A DNA stretch of 64,000 nt, from the NCBI GenBank assembly GCA_036345935.2, contig JADWOT020000008.1, positions 6,082,324 to 6,146,323 on the forward strand, read 5' to 3'. The DNA is from Taenia hydatigena. Lineage: Eukaryota; Platyhelminthes; Cestoda; Cyclophyllidea; Taeniidae. Below are positions 12,578 to 22,400 of the stretch, in pieces (within the stretch, counting starts at the first letter, position 1; each line of letters begins with the position of its first letter). The notes under the pieces are model-generated. The model was not told where the DNA came from, ran no database searches, and was given only the letters and a program-made list of their open reading frames with translations. The position numbers and the translations under genes were made by a program.

Positions 12578-15000
12578 GATCGTTCCATTGTTTCGCCTCA
12601 AATTCAGCAGGAAACGCCTTACCCATTCAAAATTAAATAGTCTGGATTAGGTTTGGCTAAATGGAAGAGATGACCGATCATTAGTCCATTGTTTTGTCTC
12701 TCTGAACCGCGCCAGCTCTCCTCTGACATTCACACAATAACGTTAATGTCTGCCATTATTTCTTTCAACCCTCTACCATTTTTATTCTCATGTTCATTAA
12801 TTTTCCCATTGATGCATCGCTACTTATGGCCTTGGTCCAAATCCACCTATCCGACTATCCTAGTAGGCCATTTTCTCATCGTATTCTTTTCCTTCTTCCG
12901 TGGTCTATTAAAACTTGTCCATCTAACCAAACAAGGAGCCTATAGCCACAAAATCCCCTGTGATGGTGAGTTGCATGAATGCAAATTTAGTCGCTCAATA
13001 TTAGCATAAAGGCATCGTTTTGGAGGTTGACATAGCCCAAAATACGAACACGTTTTAAATTTACATTGCATTGCATTTGGAAGAAATATGTGGCAGCAGG
13101 ACTAAACGAACATGTAAAAAGGCGACAGCACCAACGCCTTAGTATTCGTAAGACTGACACCAGCATGGCCTTCTGCGTCCCCCATGACCAGAAAATGCTG
13201 CGTTGTTACCGTAGGTAAAGGAACTGACACCAAGTGAATAGCCATTCTCACTTCACTCAATGAGTACCAAATGTAAACATCACAAAATAGAGGCAACCGC
13301 TATGCATAAACTAACTGCACGTAGGCTGAGCAAATTTGTCAAGAAGAAATAACTATCCTAAGGCCATAAAGGCAACATTTTATACTTATAGTGGAAGTGT
13401 GACACGCTCTTCTTAATGCATAGTTGACCAATCTGGGCCATATGCCTTTGTGGTTGGCATTTCTGTATTAGGAACATTATACTCCTCCAGTCTGTTACGT
13501 CTACCAAAAATAAACCTAGAAAAAACGTTTAATTCTTTTTAGAGGTGCGAAGGGTATATTATGCTTTTCCTGTCTGTTGCGTCCACCAGCAATAAACTCA
13601 GAAAAGACATTTCAAACCTTTGTTTGCATTGCGACCACAGATGCTTTAAATGGAAAAAGGTTAATGAAAGTGTCCTTGAGGCGTAGATGGTCGTTAATTA
13701 GCTGATTACATCCATTTTTTATTAAAATTATTTGATCCTTAAGTTCTAAATTGACATCTTTTTGAAGCGATCATCCTTCAATTCTATCTTACAACTCTAA
13801 TACCGCCATGTAGAGCTTTAGTCTGATCAATACAGTCGTGAGGTAAACAAAATTACATATCCATCACTGCATTTAAAAATAACCTTCAGGTGATCAAAAA
13901 GACTGACATTTCTCAGAGTTCAGCATGTGTGTTTTGCACAGTCATTGCAAAAGACGATCAGTCAAACTTACCGTCAATGCGGGTGATTAAAAGCAAGACA
14001 TACTGCAGACAGCACAAGCCTAATGCTCTAAAGATTTCGAGTCATGGGAAATAAAGGATCATAGGCTCAAAGTGAGATATTTAAGTTGATTGTTAAAGTT
14101 CCGCTTTAGAGTCACGTGAGTTATGCTGAAAACCGAGGTGAAACAACGTATGAGCATTGTTCGTGATGCAGTGTTTGATGGCCGCGCCTTCCACCGGAGA
14201 ACAAACTGACTTGCATTTGTTTAAATGATAATGCAATGGATGGCAGGCATTTGATGCATACTTCACAATCTCTGATGTGATATTTAAGATATTAGGAAAC
14301 GTTTTTTAAGCACAGTCCTCCCAGTCACTTTCTGCAACGGAGAAAACATTTAAGTGAATGGGCAAAGAGGTTTCGCGAATTCAGTGTAGCGCCATTTTTA
14401 GAGAGTACTTTTCCCACAATTCTCATCCATGATCAAAACATCTACATAGGCTACATACCCATGCATCCTGCTTGGTTAGAACCACATTCTAGCACTAAAT
14501 AAAAGAGTGACACTAGAATCTGTGAACCGCACACCGATGGGGCCAAGACCCGATTCTACAGATGGATTAAGAGGACTTGCTTAGAAGTGTCCTTGCTTCC
14601 TTTCTCCAGTCTCACGGTTCCAGAGCACACTGTATGTCAATACGAACTTTAATCAACCTAGAGTCGAAGTGTAAATTTACAAACACTTTACGCAAGCGAA
14701 TGTCATTGTTAAGTAAATCATCTCACCTCACCCCACATATGCGTCCACTGTGGGGCTCTCACCCAAGCGCGAGTGTGATCAGTCTTCATTCGAAGGCACT
14801 TTAATTCTCAAATCGCAGTCATGTTAAATTAGACTTGCAAAAGTTTGAAAATTACTTGTCTAGACACATCGAAATTTTGAGCGGTGGTACAGCTTGTAGT
14901 ATTTGCTGCTCACTTATCAACCCACCGATAGTAAATTTAAAACTTTTTAATGAATTGCCCAACTAATCATTTCGCCATGTGAGGATAGTGATAGAAAAAA
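12578..15000 (+). repeat. Diverged valley of the left arm between two recent tracts
   Basis: Homologous in inverse orientation to 50252-55409, but visibly diverged. From 12578 to about 13650 the match is still good (most positions agree). From about 13650 to 14950 it drops further. The left segment is about 2.4 kb and the right about 5.2 kb. Most of the missing length lies between left about 13860 and about 14300, opposite right about 50950-54150. Because A' copy 1 retains sequence matching part of the right-hand extra (28.45-29.7 kb matches 51.4-53.9 kb), the difference is best read as a deletion of about 2.7 kb in this left arm. No gene is recognised. Confidence 0.8.
13474..13637 (+). repeat. 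82 bp tandem duplication, left arm only
   Basis: Two adjacent diverged units, 13474-13555 and 13556-13637, align with a constant offset of 82 bp over acattat / atattat, tctgtta / tctgttg, cgtctacc / cgtccacc and the following aataaac stretch. The right arm has only one unit (about 54385-54470). That single unit has features of both left units: a start like unit 2 and a centre like unit 1. The two left units differ from each other at many positions, so the duplication is not recent, or one unit was later replaced. Confidence 0.8.
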
Positions 15001-15716
15001 TTGGGATGATGCATAGAAGTTCCTACTTAATGTGTGAGGAGGGAGGTGATTGTGGTTAAGTAACATGTTTGACGTCGACAAACCAAATCTCGACAAACAT
15101 TGATACAAGACTGCCTCTTGACGTTGGAAGAAACGGTAAATTAGGCAACTTCTCTTGCCTGCTGTTGTTGCACACATACAATACCAACCATACGAAGCGA
15201 CTCTAATCCATTGTCAAGGCTGTAGAAAGTGCTATCTCATTCAGGCTGCAGTAGGATAGCATTTAAAGGAGAAGCGGTATGTGGCATATCGTACTGGAAC
15301 GAAATAGACAGAAGTGATGTAAGCAGCCTCATGCTCGTCACGATCAGCTAAAACATTAATGCATAGTGATCAGAGAGTGTCCCTCTCCTCCCTTTTTAAT
15401 GCGGGATTGCCCTTCACTGCTAGTGCGATAAAATAATGGAAGATGAATGTGTCAGTAAAGAGCAGGATGAATTTTTGATCATGTGTGACCGCAGAAGTGA
15501 TGAAGCAAGTGGTTTGCACCAACATCAGGCGCAACAGTCTCGACGGCTACAGAGTCTACATCACTCTAATGCACCTATGAATGGTAGGCGGATTGTAAGT
15601 TGCAAACATTGGCGACTTTCACTTCACTGCCTCTAGCTGCTTTCCTGAAACGTGCAATGTGGTGTTTTTAAAACAACCGGTGACAGTTTAACCCACTGGC
15701 TGTCCATTGCATTGGA

Positions 15717-15747
15717 TGACTGATTGACTGACTGCCTGCCTGCCTGG
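15717..15747 (+). repeat. Short degenerate tetranucleotide run (gact then gcct)
   Basis: A run of imperfect 4 bp units, gact-like then gcct-like, spans about 30 bp. The right-arm mirror at 49505-49538 has the same run with several unit changes, consistent with faster change at simple repeats. It sits inside the more divergent patch of an otherwise near-identical tract. It is the only clear simple repeat of this kind I noticed in the window. Confidence 0.65.
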
Positions 15748-16875
15748 TCTTAGATGATCAGCATCACTCTTAGTTGGTATTGGACAGCCATTCACGAAAC
15801 GACCAGCTCTATGAAGAGCAAGATTGAGATGGGAAGGAGGTTGTCAGGACCAGCTTTCGTTTCCATTAGCAAGACCATTCAACAAGCGGAGCCTAAAATC
15901 AATTTATTTTTCTTTGGCTAAGCATAAGATTATGGCTTCTGTGCTTGTTTGCTTTCTAGCTCTCTGTCTGCAGGCAAAATTCATTTGCTGTTAATAATGC
16001 TCAGACAAACACTTTGCTTTACAAATCTTTCCACAACCCCTTTAATTAAAAAACATTGGGTGCTTTGGCGGCTAAAGTAAATTGCAGTGCAGTTATCTTC
16101 CTAGTTGTTGGAAGAACTGCACTCGATTTCACAAATGATGTCTCTTATTAACTTTATTTTTCGTCTGCGCCAGTATTTAAACGCGTGAAAATTTGCTGCA
16201 ACCCAGTTGATGGATGTGTACCTTATTAATCCACTTTGCGATATCATGCAATTTGACGTGGTTGTGACATCAGGGTCCATCCTGATGGCAACTCGTCTTA
16301 AATAGGCCTGAATGAGACATTCTAGTAAAAAACGCGGGGAGATCAGTATGATACTAGCAAAACTTGCAGCATACCGTAGACGCAGGCAATCCCACATAAT
16401 TACACGTGAGAGTACAAGTAGTGTAATGCATGAATAATTCGTTTAACTCTTCGTTTTGGATGCGTAGACACCATAAGAACCATGAAGGCATTCTAGCACT
16501 ACCTCCACCCTTCTGCACTTCGTCGATGCATCTCCTCTCCTGGTTTTATAATTTATTTCGCTTTTGGGGAAGTCAAAGACGAACTACATGAATAGCTTCT
16601 CGGCAAATGCGAAGACGGTCTTACTGATGGAACAGAATTTTAACCGAGATAGACGTAAGGTGGAACACATTGGTTGAACACTGTGCGAAGTGCTACCACC
16701 TTGTTGAATGCTTTGATGTTGAGACAGGCTTGTTTAAAATGCTTTGTTTAACAAGCTCTACAATCCAGTCAAGTTCATCTCCTAGCAGTTGATTTTTTGC
16801 CTACTAAGGGAGATGGGTGGAAGGTGATACGGGAGGGAGGCGCTTAAGAGCACGAAGTTGGGAAGAGATTGTAAG

Positions 16876-16959
16876 GCTGACCAAAGTGCAGTGTGAAGGT
16901 GTGCACACACTTGTATGCAATTGGCTTTTTGCGTTATTTATTTTTTCCTCATCACTACT
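16876..16959. other. 84 bp segment absent from the right arm, flanked by a 5 bp microhomology
   Basis: The left arm has gctga at 16876-16880 and again at 16960-16964. The right arm (about 48377) has one gctga joining the two flanks. The 84 bp shift in paired coordinates matches exactly. A deletion between short direct repeats in the right arm is the simplest reading. The direction cannot be proven, because A' copy 1 lacks this region. Confidence 0.8.
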
Positions 16960-17100
16960 GCTGAGGTGATGGGGGCGATTACGGCTTCTTCTCAACAATT
17001 GATGCATAGGTACACAAATGCAAGACGGTGAAAGACCGGTGAACAAAATCAAATCTAAAGTTATGCAGTTTTTGAAAGATATGCACAATTTGACGATTAG

Positions 17101-17689
17101 GACGAAATTGCTCGTTTCCGACTAAGTTGAATGGCTTTATGGCTGCAATATTCTGTATGAGCGTTTTGACAGGGAACATCCGTCAAATCGTCATATTGCA
17201 GCGAAACGCTTTTATCTTTCTGATTTGGAATCAGAACGCAATTTAAATAAGTGTGATTTTTGAAATTATCAAGCGGAAAAATGCTCCAAACAGCATGTCT
17301 GCAAGCAGAGTGCAGACGGGTGTTTTCTGTGATCAGTGTGACTTTATTCATGCATGTTCTCCTTTCCTATTCTTTTGGGTTCTGTGCAATGCGCACTCCA
17401 AAATACACTGCACAAGTAGGAGCAAAAACTACTCATGTAATCAAATTCAGGATAGGATTTTATTAGTTCTACCTCAAGAATGTCCGGCTTTGCTGCTCTT
17501 TTCTTGCCTTGTTATTTCAAGCATACTAGTAACTTGCAATGTGGTGCCTTCTATGGTACTTGCTACAACTAATTACACCCATATCTTTAAGAAGGGCACG
17601 TTTCGCATTGCTTGGTGAGAGCCATACTGTTCTGAGCCCAAAACTTTGGATGCTGACTTCACGAAATGCAACTCTGGAATGTACTAAGG
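17101..17689 (+). repeat. Transition zone where the closest relative switches from A' copy 2 to A' copy 1
   Basis: From 17101 to about 17351 the left arm matches 47990-48239 (inverse) with intermediate divergence. From about 17352 to 17620 similarity to 47624-47950 falls to the old background level, with an indel of about 35-40 bp. At 17690 near identity to A' copy 1 starts abruptly. No gene is supported. Confidence 0.8.
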
Positions 17690-18754
17690 TTGATTAAGCA
17701 AAGAAGACAAAGCTGTGATTTAATTTTGTGCATTGAGCCTAGTTGGAACTGGAGCAGTGCAAATTGGATTCTGCACTTCCGTTCAGCTACGATATACTGT
17801 AAAATTTGTAAGTGATTGATGGGTGTTAAGTGGAGAAATTCTCGTTCACTCGGTAATCTGATGTGTTTACATCAATCCACCACAGCTTGTCATTAACGTC
17901 TGAGATGCAGTTTTGTCGGATGAGGGTGCTGTTGCATGTTTGAATTCAACTACAATGTTGCTCATCCATTGCAGCATCAAAGGAGTGTCTTATCTCTTGT
18001 CTGCTGTTTCACAGGCCAAGGGTAAGGGACAGAAGTGGAACAATTATGACAATTCCAAACACGTGCTACTTTGTTTAGGGACCAAGAAGTGGAAATGTGG
18101 AATAAGGTCGTCAAACTCTTTACAAATTGTGGATCCTCTCCACGCGATGTGACATGCAGAGCTGTCATTCTACAGCAATAGATATGACTGATTGATTAGA
18201 GGCTCCATGTGTCCAGAAGCAGTATCTTCCATACATGCGAATGGACAGCTAATTGCTCACTGTTATGCTGGTCTGAGGAGACTCAAGTCTTCCTCACCAA
18301 CCATGCAAGTTTAATGGTCAACTTTTGCTGCCTCTTAGTGGGCACTTTGTTTCAATTTTCTTCTGGTCATCCTACTTTTGTCCGTATAGGCAAGGCTTTA
18401 TAAACGATTCTCTACTTCTGTTCAGTTTAGCAAAGCTGAAGCGATTAACTTTGTTATGGAAAACAATTCTGCTTCAATTTATCTGACAACTAGCAACTTG
18501 TGAGCCGCTACAATATGTAGCAACGCACCGATAAGTGTGACGTTGGAATTAAGTGTCTGCGTGATCATGCTGCCTCAAATTATCACGCGCCTTTTTCGTA
18601 GGAAGTAGCGATGACAGATCCATCTCAAATGGGAACACTTAAACTTGGTGCAGTGGGTGAAAGTATGCTAACTACCTCTAAATTGCATTTGGAAGGTTGG
18701 AAGGAGAGCCCATTGTACCATGACACAGCACCTTGTAAATTGAGAAGGATTGAG
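17690..18754 (+). repeat. Third near-identical inverted tract, left copy (pairs with 26876-27940)
   Basis: Paired coordinates sum to 45630 throughout 1065 bp, so there is no net indel. I found six substitutions by eye (left positions 17906, 18082, 18101, 18107, 18222, 18285). Both edges are sharp. At 17689/27941 the match breaks at a small indel (the left has about 12 extra bases). At 18755/26875 the arms diverge at once, although they remain alignable beyond. The corresponding DNA of A' copy 2 (about 45.4-46.4 kb) is strongly diverged. The tract is typical in size of a gene-conversion event. Confidence 0.93.
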
Positions 18755-19450
18755 ATCTGCAGGCTAGTGAATCTGTAGAACAGGCAGGATATGTAAAACG
18801 ATTTTAGAAATCAAAGGAGGCGAACAGGTAGTCGCATGCATGAATCAATCAGTGCACCTGTGGTAGGTGCTGGAAACACTGTGCATACGCCAGTGAAGTC
18901 CTCCGCCCATCCTGTGTTGCTTTTGCCTATTTCGAAAATGAGTGCACCACTCTTACATCTCTCCGTTTCCGGAGTATAAAACTGGTCGGTGAAATCAATT
19001 CACTTTGACCTGCTCGCAGTAATAATTTTGCTTCATAAGTAGGCAAAAGATTTAAGCTTATCAGTATTTCGGCCAAATTATAACCTTGTTTTAAAAGACT
19101 GTAAAGGAAGAAAATGGCAATATTTAGCGTACCTAAACCAAGAAAGAGTTAGTGTGTCAATGTGATGTAGACCAAGAGGGACTCCACTTAAATCTACTAT
19201 TTATTATAGACCTGTCGATTCTCGGAACTGGGGTGTTTTGAATCCTCTGTTCATATGTGTGACTGCCAACGGAGACATCAAACCAAAGGATAATTCAAAT
19301 GCGTGGTATTTGCGTTGAATGAAAGCCATCCTCCTCCAACTTGAGACAGGTCAGAGCTTATGGGGGCAATTTTTGAATACCGGTCCGTCTTAGGGAAGAA
19401 AAGGAATTCTCTGTGGGTAGAAGTCAAGTATTGCTAATCTACGTGAGTGC
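18755..19450 (+). repeat. Inner, diverged end of the palindrome's left arm
   Basis: Matches the reverse complement of 25980-26875 with frequent substitutions and indels. Anchors: 18840-18905 against 26735-26800; 18930-19075 against 26510-26670; 19160-19240 against 26200-26270; 19290-19440 against 25985-26145. Matching stops near 19450/25980, which I take as the palindrome's inner boundary. No gene is recognised. Confidence 0.85.
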
Positions 19451-22400
19451 GGTAGTCGAATTTCTTGCATAAAGGAATGTCTGAGGGTCATGACCTGCAA
19501 ATCGTGCCATTGGGAGATAAGCTATGGTAGCGTTACCGATGGTCATGCCAAATCTCAGTTCATCAGGCATTATTTGAAACCACAATAAACATTCACCGCC
19601 CGGTACATGAAAAGTTGATTCAGATAAAGTTTTACTTCGACACGTGCACTGAAGGCGCTGGACAATGCACGTTTGACTGCAGTGTGAAATTTGAACATTA
19701 ACCTACCGTCATCACTGGAACAAACCTCAGCAGGCGCTTCCGTAAACATTGACAGCTTTCCGCTTTTGGTCAGTGCAGAAGTAGGAAATGGTGGGAAAAA
19801 TAGGTGGGTTACCGCTACAGAGGATTGGTTTTAAAACATGTACTGCTTCTACCACCCGGAACTTCATTTCATGTTTGGACTTTGGCATAACCGGCACCAC
19901 TTGAACGACCCTCTTAGCATTATTTAACTCTTTTTCATCGGGATAGTAGTTCATCTTAGCAAGGCTTTTGTTGAAGGCAACGACAAATTTAGTATCTGCT
20001 CTTCTCAAAACACTGGTAATGCCGAAGTATTAGGCAGTAAATAGGCGATCAGGAATGCTTCTTGGCTCTTAATGTAATCACGGAGTCAAGACCCAGGCTT
20101 TTTGAAACTGTCAGATAAATTTCCTTTAGACTCATCGGACTTACTGGAAACGCAAGGCAGGGACAAAAAGAGAAATGGAAATTAGTGCGCTCATTTCTTT
20201 GAGTGTTTTGGAATCTTCCGACCTATTGCAAATTAGCTATGAAACTATTTATGGGATTAAATTACCTCACATCTGGATGTCTGGAAAAGTCCACACTAAG
20301 CAAAGAACAGAAAGAAAGTAGAGAGCGAACCTAAATTATTCTCATTTTAAGTTTCCTCGCAAACGGAAGAAAACGCGAGGTAAAAGTATAATGTCTGTTA
20401 TAAGGACTACCCAAAGTTACTAGAGCAGTCCAAATGCTTGGGGAGAATTAAACGCGGTTCAAAATGTGGACCCACATGGTAGCCTTATTCTCAGACTTCT
20501 TTATCGTTTTTGTCTTGCTTGGTCGTTTATAGCACGTAGGAAATGTGGGAATGTGTTTACTCTTGTCATATATGCGACTTGCTTAGAAGTAATGACATTT
20601 TAATTCAATTCGCTTCGTCTCCACTTAACGTGCCATAGCAATTGTGAAATTCGCAGCCAACGAAATTGTCTTACGAATAGAGTAAGGAAGGTGAAGTGCT
20701 CTTCGATCCGAGCAATGTAATCATTCAGGTTGTGCATACTCTTTGTTTTTAAATAAGTTAATAGAGGTCCCAAATGGCTGGAAGAGGTCTTGCTAAAGAC
20801 TGTTGAGAAATACTTTGCAAAGACGAGTGCCAATTAACGGACAGCTTTAGTGCTGCGTGGACCAGCCAAATTAACTAAAATTTAATTGCATCGACTAGCA
20901 TCGATGGTGAGCTTGGTCTCTCTTTACATTGTTTTAGCTCCCAAGCCGCAGAGAATGTGTTGAAAAAGGAAGCGGATTTTATAACAGACTAAATTGATCC
21001 TAACTGTGCAGCAGACTTATGGCCTGAGCTAGAGTTATCAACTTAAGTTGCATAGAAGGGAAGTAGAGGAGCATTTTGTGAATGTAGTGGCTGTATGGTT
21101 GAACTCACCTAAAGAAGCAGAAGAAGATTGCAGGAGCACGGATTGGCGTTGAGTGAATTGCGTATCTTATGTTTTCAACGATCGTTTATCGATGCACCCT
21201 TTGCTTTCCGTAACTACACTACTCATCAGTTCCACTTTGAGGATAAAGCCGTGCCTGCATGAGACTGATGATTGCCTGCACGAGCTGATTCGTTTCTGCT
21301 AGCTTTCGGCCCCTGAGTGCACTGACGGTGAGTCTTCTCCTTTACTACTTCGTCCTCAAACATGACTTTAAGCACTACATCGATAATGATAATGAACAAG
21401 GCCGATCCGGACAAACAATTGACCTATTTTTTGGTAAATTTTGTGAGATCGGGTCTAGTTAGATGCGTCGAAGTATCCGTTACAAATTATAACTTCTCCC
21501 AGTTGTCTCTATGACTAATTGTTGAACCGAGTGTACCTGTTTTTGCATATTGAGAAATCTTCGACGTTACTCTTCAAATGGATGTCTTAAGTACATTTTT
21601 TACGCAAGGCGCAGCAGTTGAAATTCCTAGTCAAATCCTCAGCTTGTATTGTCAAGCATAGGTACGAGCTCCATCCTGCCGCGTTTTATACTGAGCCAGT
21701 TAATCGTCACTTATTGGCATTTTTGTTATAGCCGAAGCAAAAAGAAATCTATTTAACATTTAAGGCTTTATCCCAAAGTAGAGAGCATAAAACAAATATT
21801 TGCTTATCCCTCATCATCTCGATGTCATTTTAACCCAGCCTTGTTTATTGCCTCCCAACTTGCCCGTGCACCATTAACAAATTTCTTCTGATAAATAATT
21901 GAAAAAACCAGTGAGATCAGTAGAATGCGATCTTCCATAGGTAAAGAACCGATTCCTGTACCTTCACTGAGCATCATTCCAACTTACAAAACTAATTAGG
22001 AGAGGTAATTTTAATGCCTCAAATGTGCTTTGAATATGACTTAAATATCGTACTTTTAATGAGAAGGACACAATATGAAATAGTCTGTTCAAATGATTAA
22101 CAAGGGGATAACGGATACAATCTTTGGGCATGCATAGCTTTTACATGAATTGCGGCAGTGTATAGGCACAGTGCGGTGCAATTTTGCGAAAGGAACTTGT
22201 TCCTGCCAAAATTCACTTTTTCCAGAGAGCATAAAACGTCTCGATGCAACCAGCAACGTGTCTGAAGCTGCTGTAATAGTTAAGAACTCTGACGCCTAGT
22301 CAATCGGAGATTTTCCCGACGCATCATTGCTTGACACACGTGCACACACAAAACTGTCATTTCAGAAAGTAAAATTATAAAACCGCACTTAGTCGCAAAT

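Larger units (their letters stand above)
15001..17100 (+). repeat. Second near-identical inverted tract, left copy (pairs with about 48240-50251)
   Basis: Paired coordinates sum to 65252 at 15436-16397, then to about 65338 at 17097 after an 84 bp indel. Most of the tract differs only at scattered bases. A patch at about 15715-15850 is more divergent (roughly one base in ten). The outer edge near 15001 and the inner edge near 17100 fall off over about 100-250 bp. This region has no counterpart in A' copy 1, where it is missing at about 28.1 kb. A short candidate exon at 15436-15594 is discussed in the findings; otherwise no gene is supported. Confidence 0.9.
3481..19450 (+). repeat. A module: left arm of the large inverted repeat, mosaic of old and recent homology
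   Basis: This is the only A copy in forward orientation. Its reverse complement occurs twice to the right: in A' copy 1 (25.98-38.0 kb, diverged almost throughout) and A' copy 2 (44.95-64 kb). Similarity to each partner changes abruptly along the arm, and those tracts are listed separately. The boundary with S' at about 3480 is approximate: 3340-3460 still aligns to S, and the sequence from about 3989 aligns to A'. Positions 3481-3988 would pair with sequence beyond the right window edge, and I recognise nothing in them. The boundary with S at about 19450 is where palindromic matching to 25980 stops. No protein-coding gene is supported in this 16 kb. Confidence 0.85.

Noticed and set aside
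16101..16397. 98-codon minus-strand frame, identical in translation at 48855-49151
   Set aside because: The arms are nearly identical DNA here, so shared translation is expected. The only difference seen is a single silent change, too little to infer selection. No domain or splice context was recognised.
17253..17618. 121-codon frame with a partly similar frame at 47624-47986
   Set aside because: Similarity is patchy, with several indels, and follows the DNA homology of the inverted arms. The frame shifts between the copies.
20600..20833. 77-codon frame matching 38736-38942 in the other S copy
   Set aside because: Translations agree less than the DNA does, the start codons are not homologous and the frame is interrupted in S' (about 2.0-2.2 kb). 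There is no sign of protein selection.
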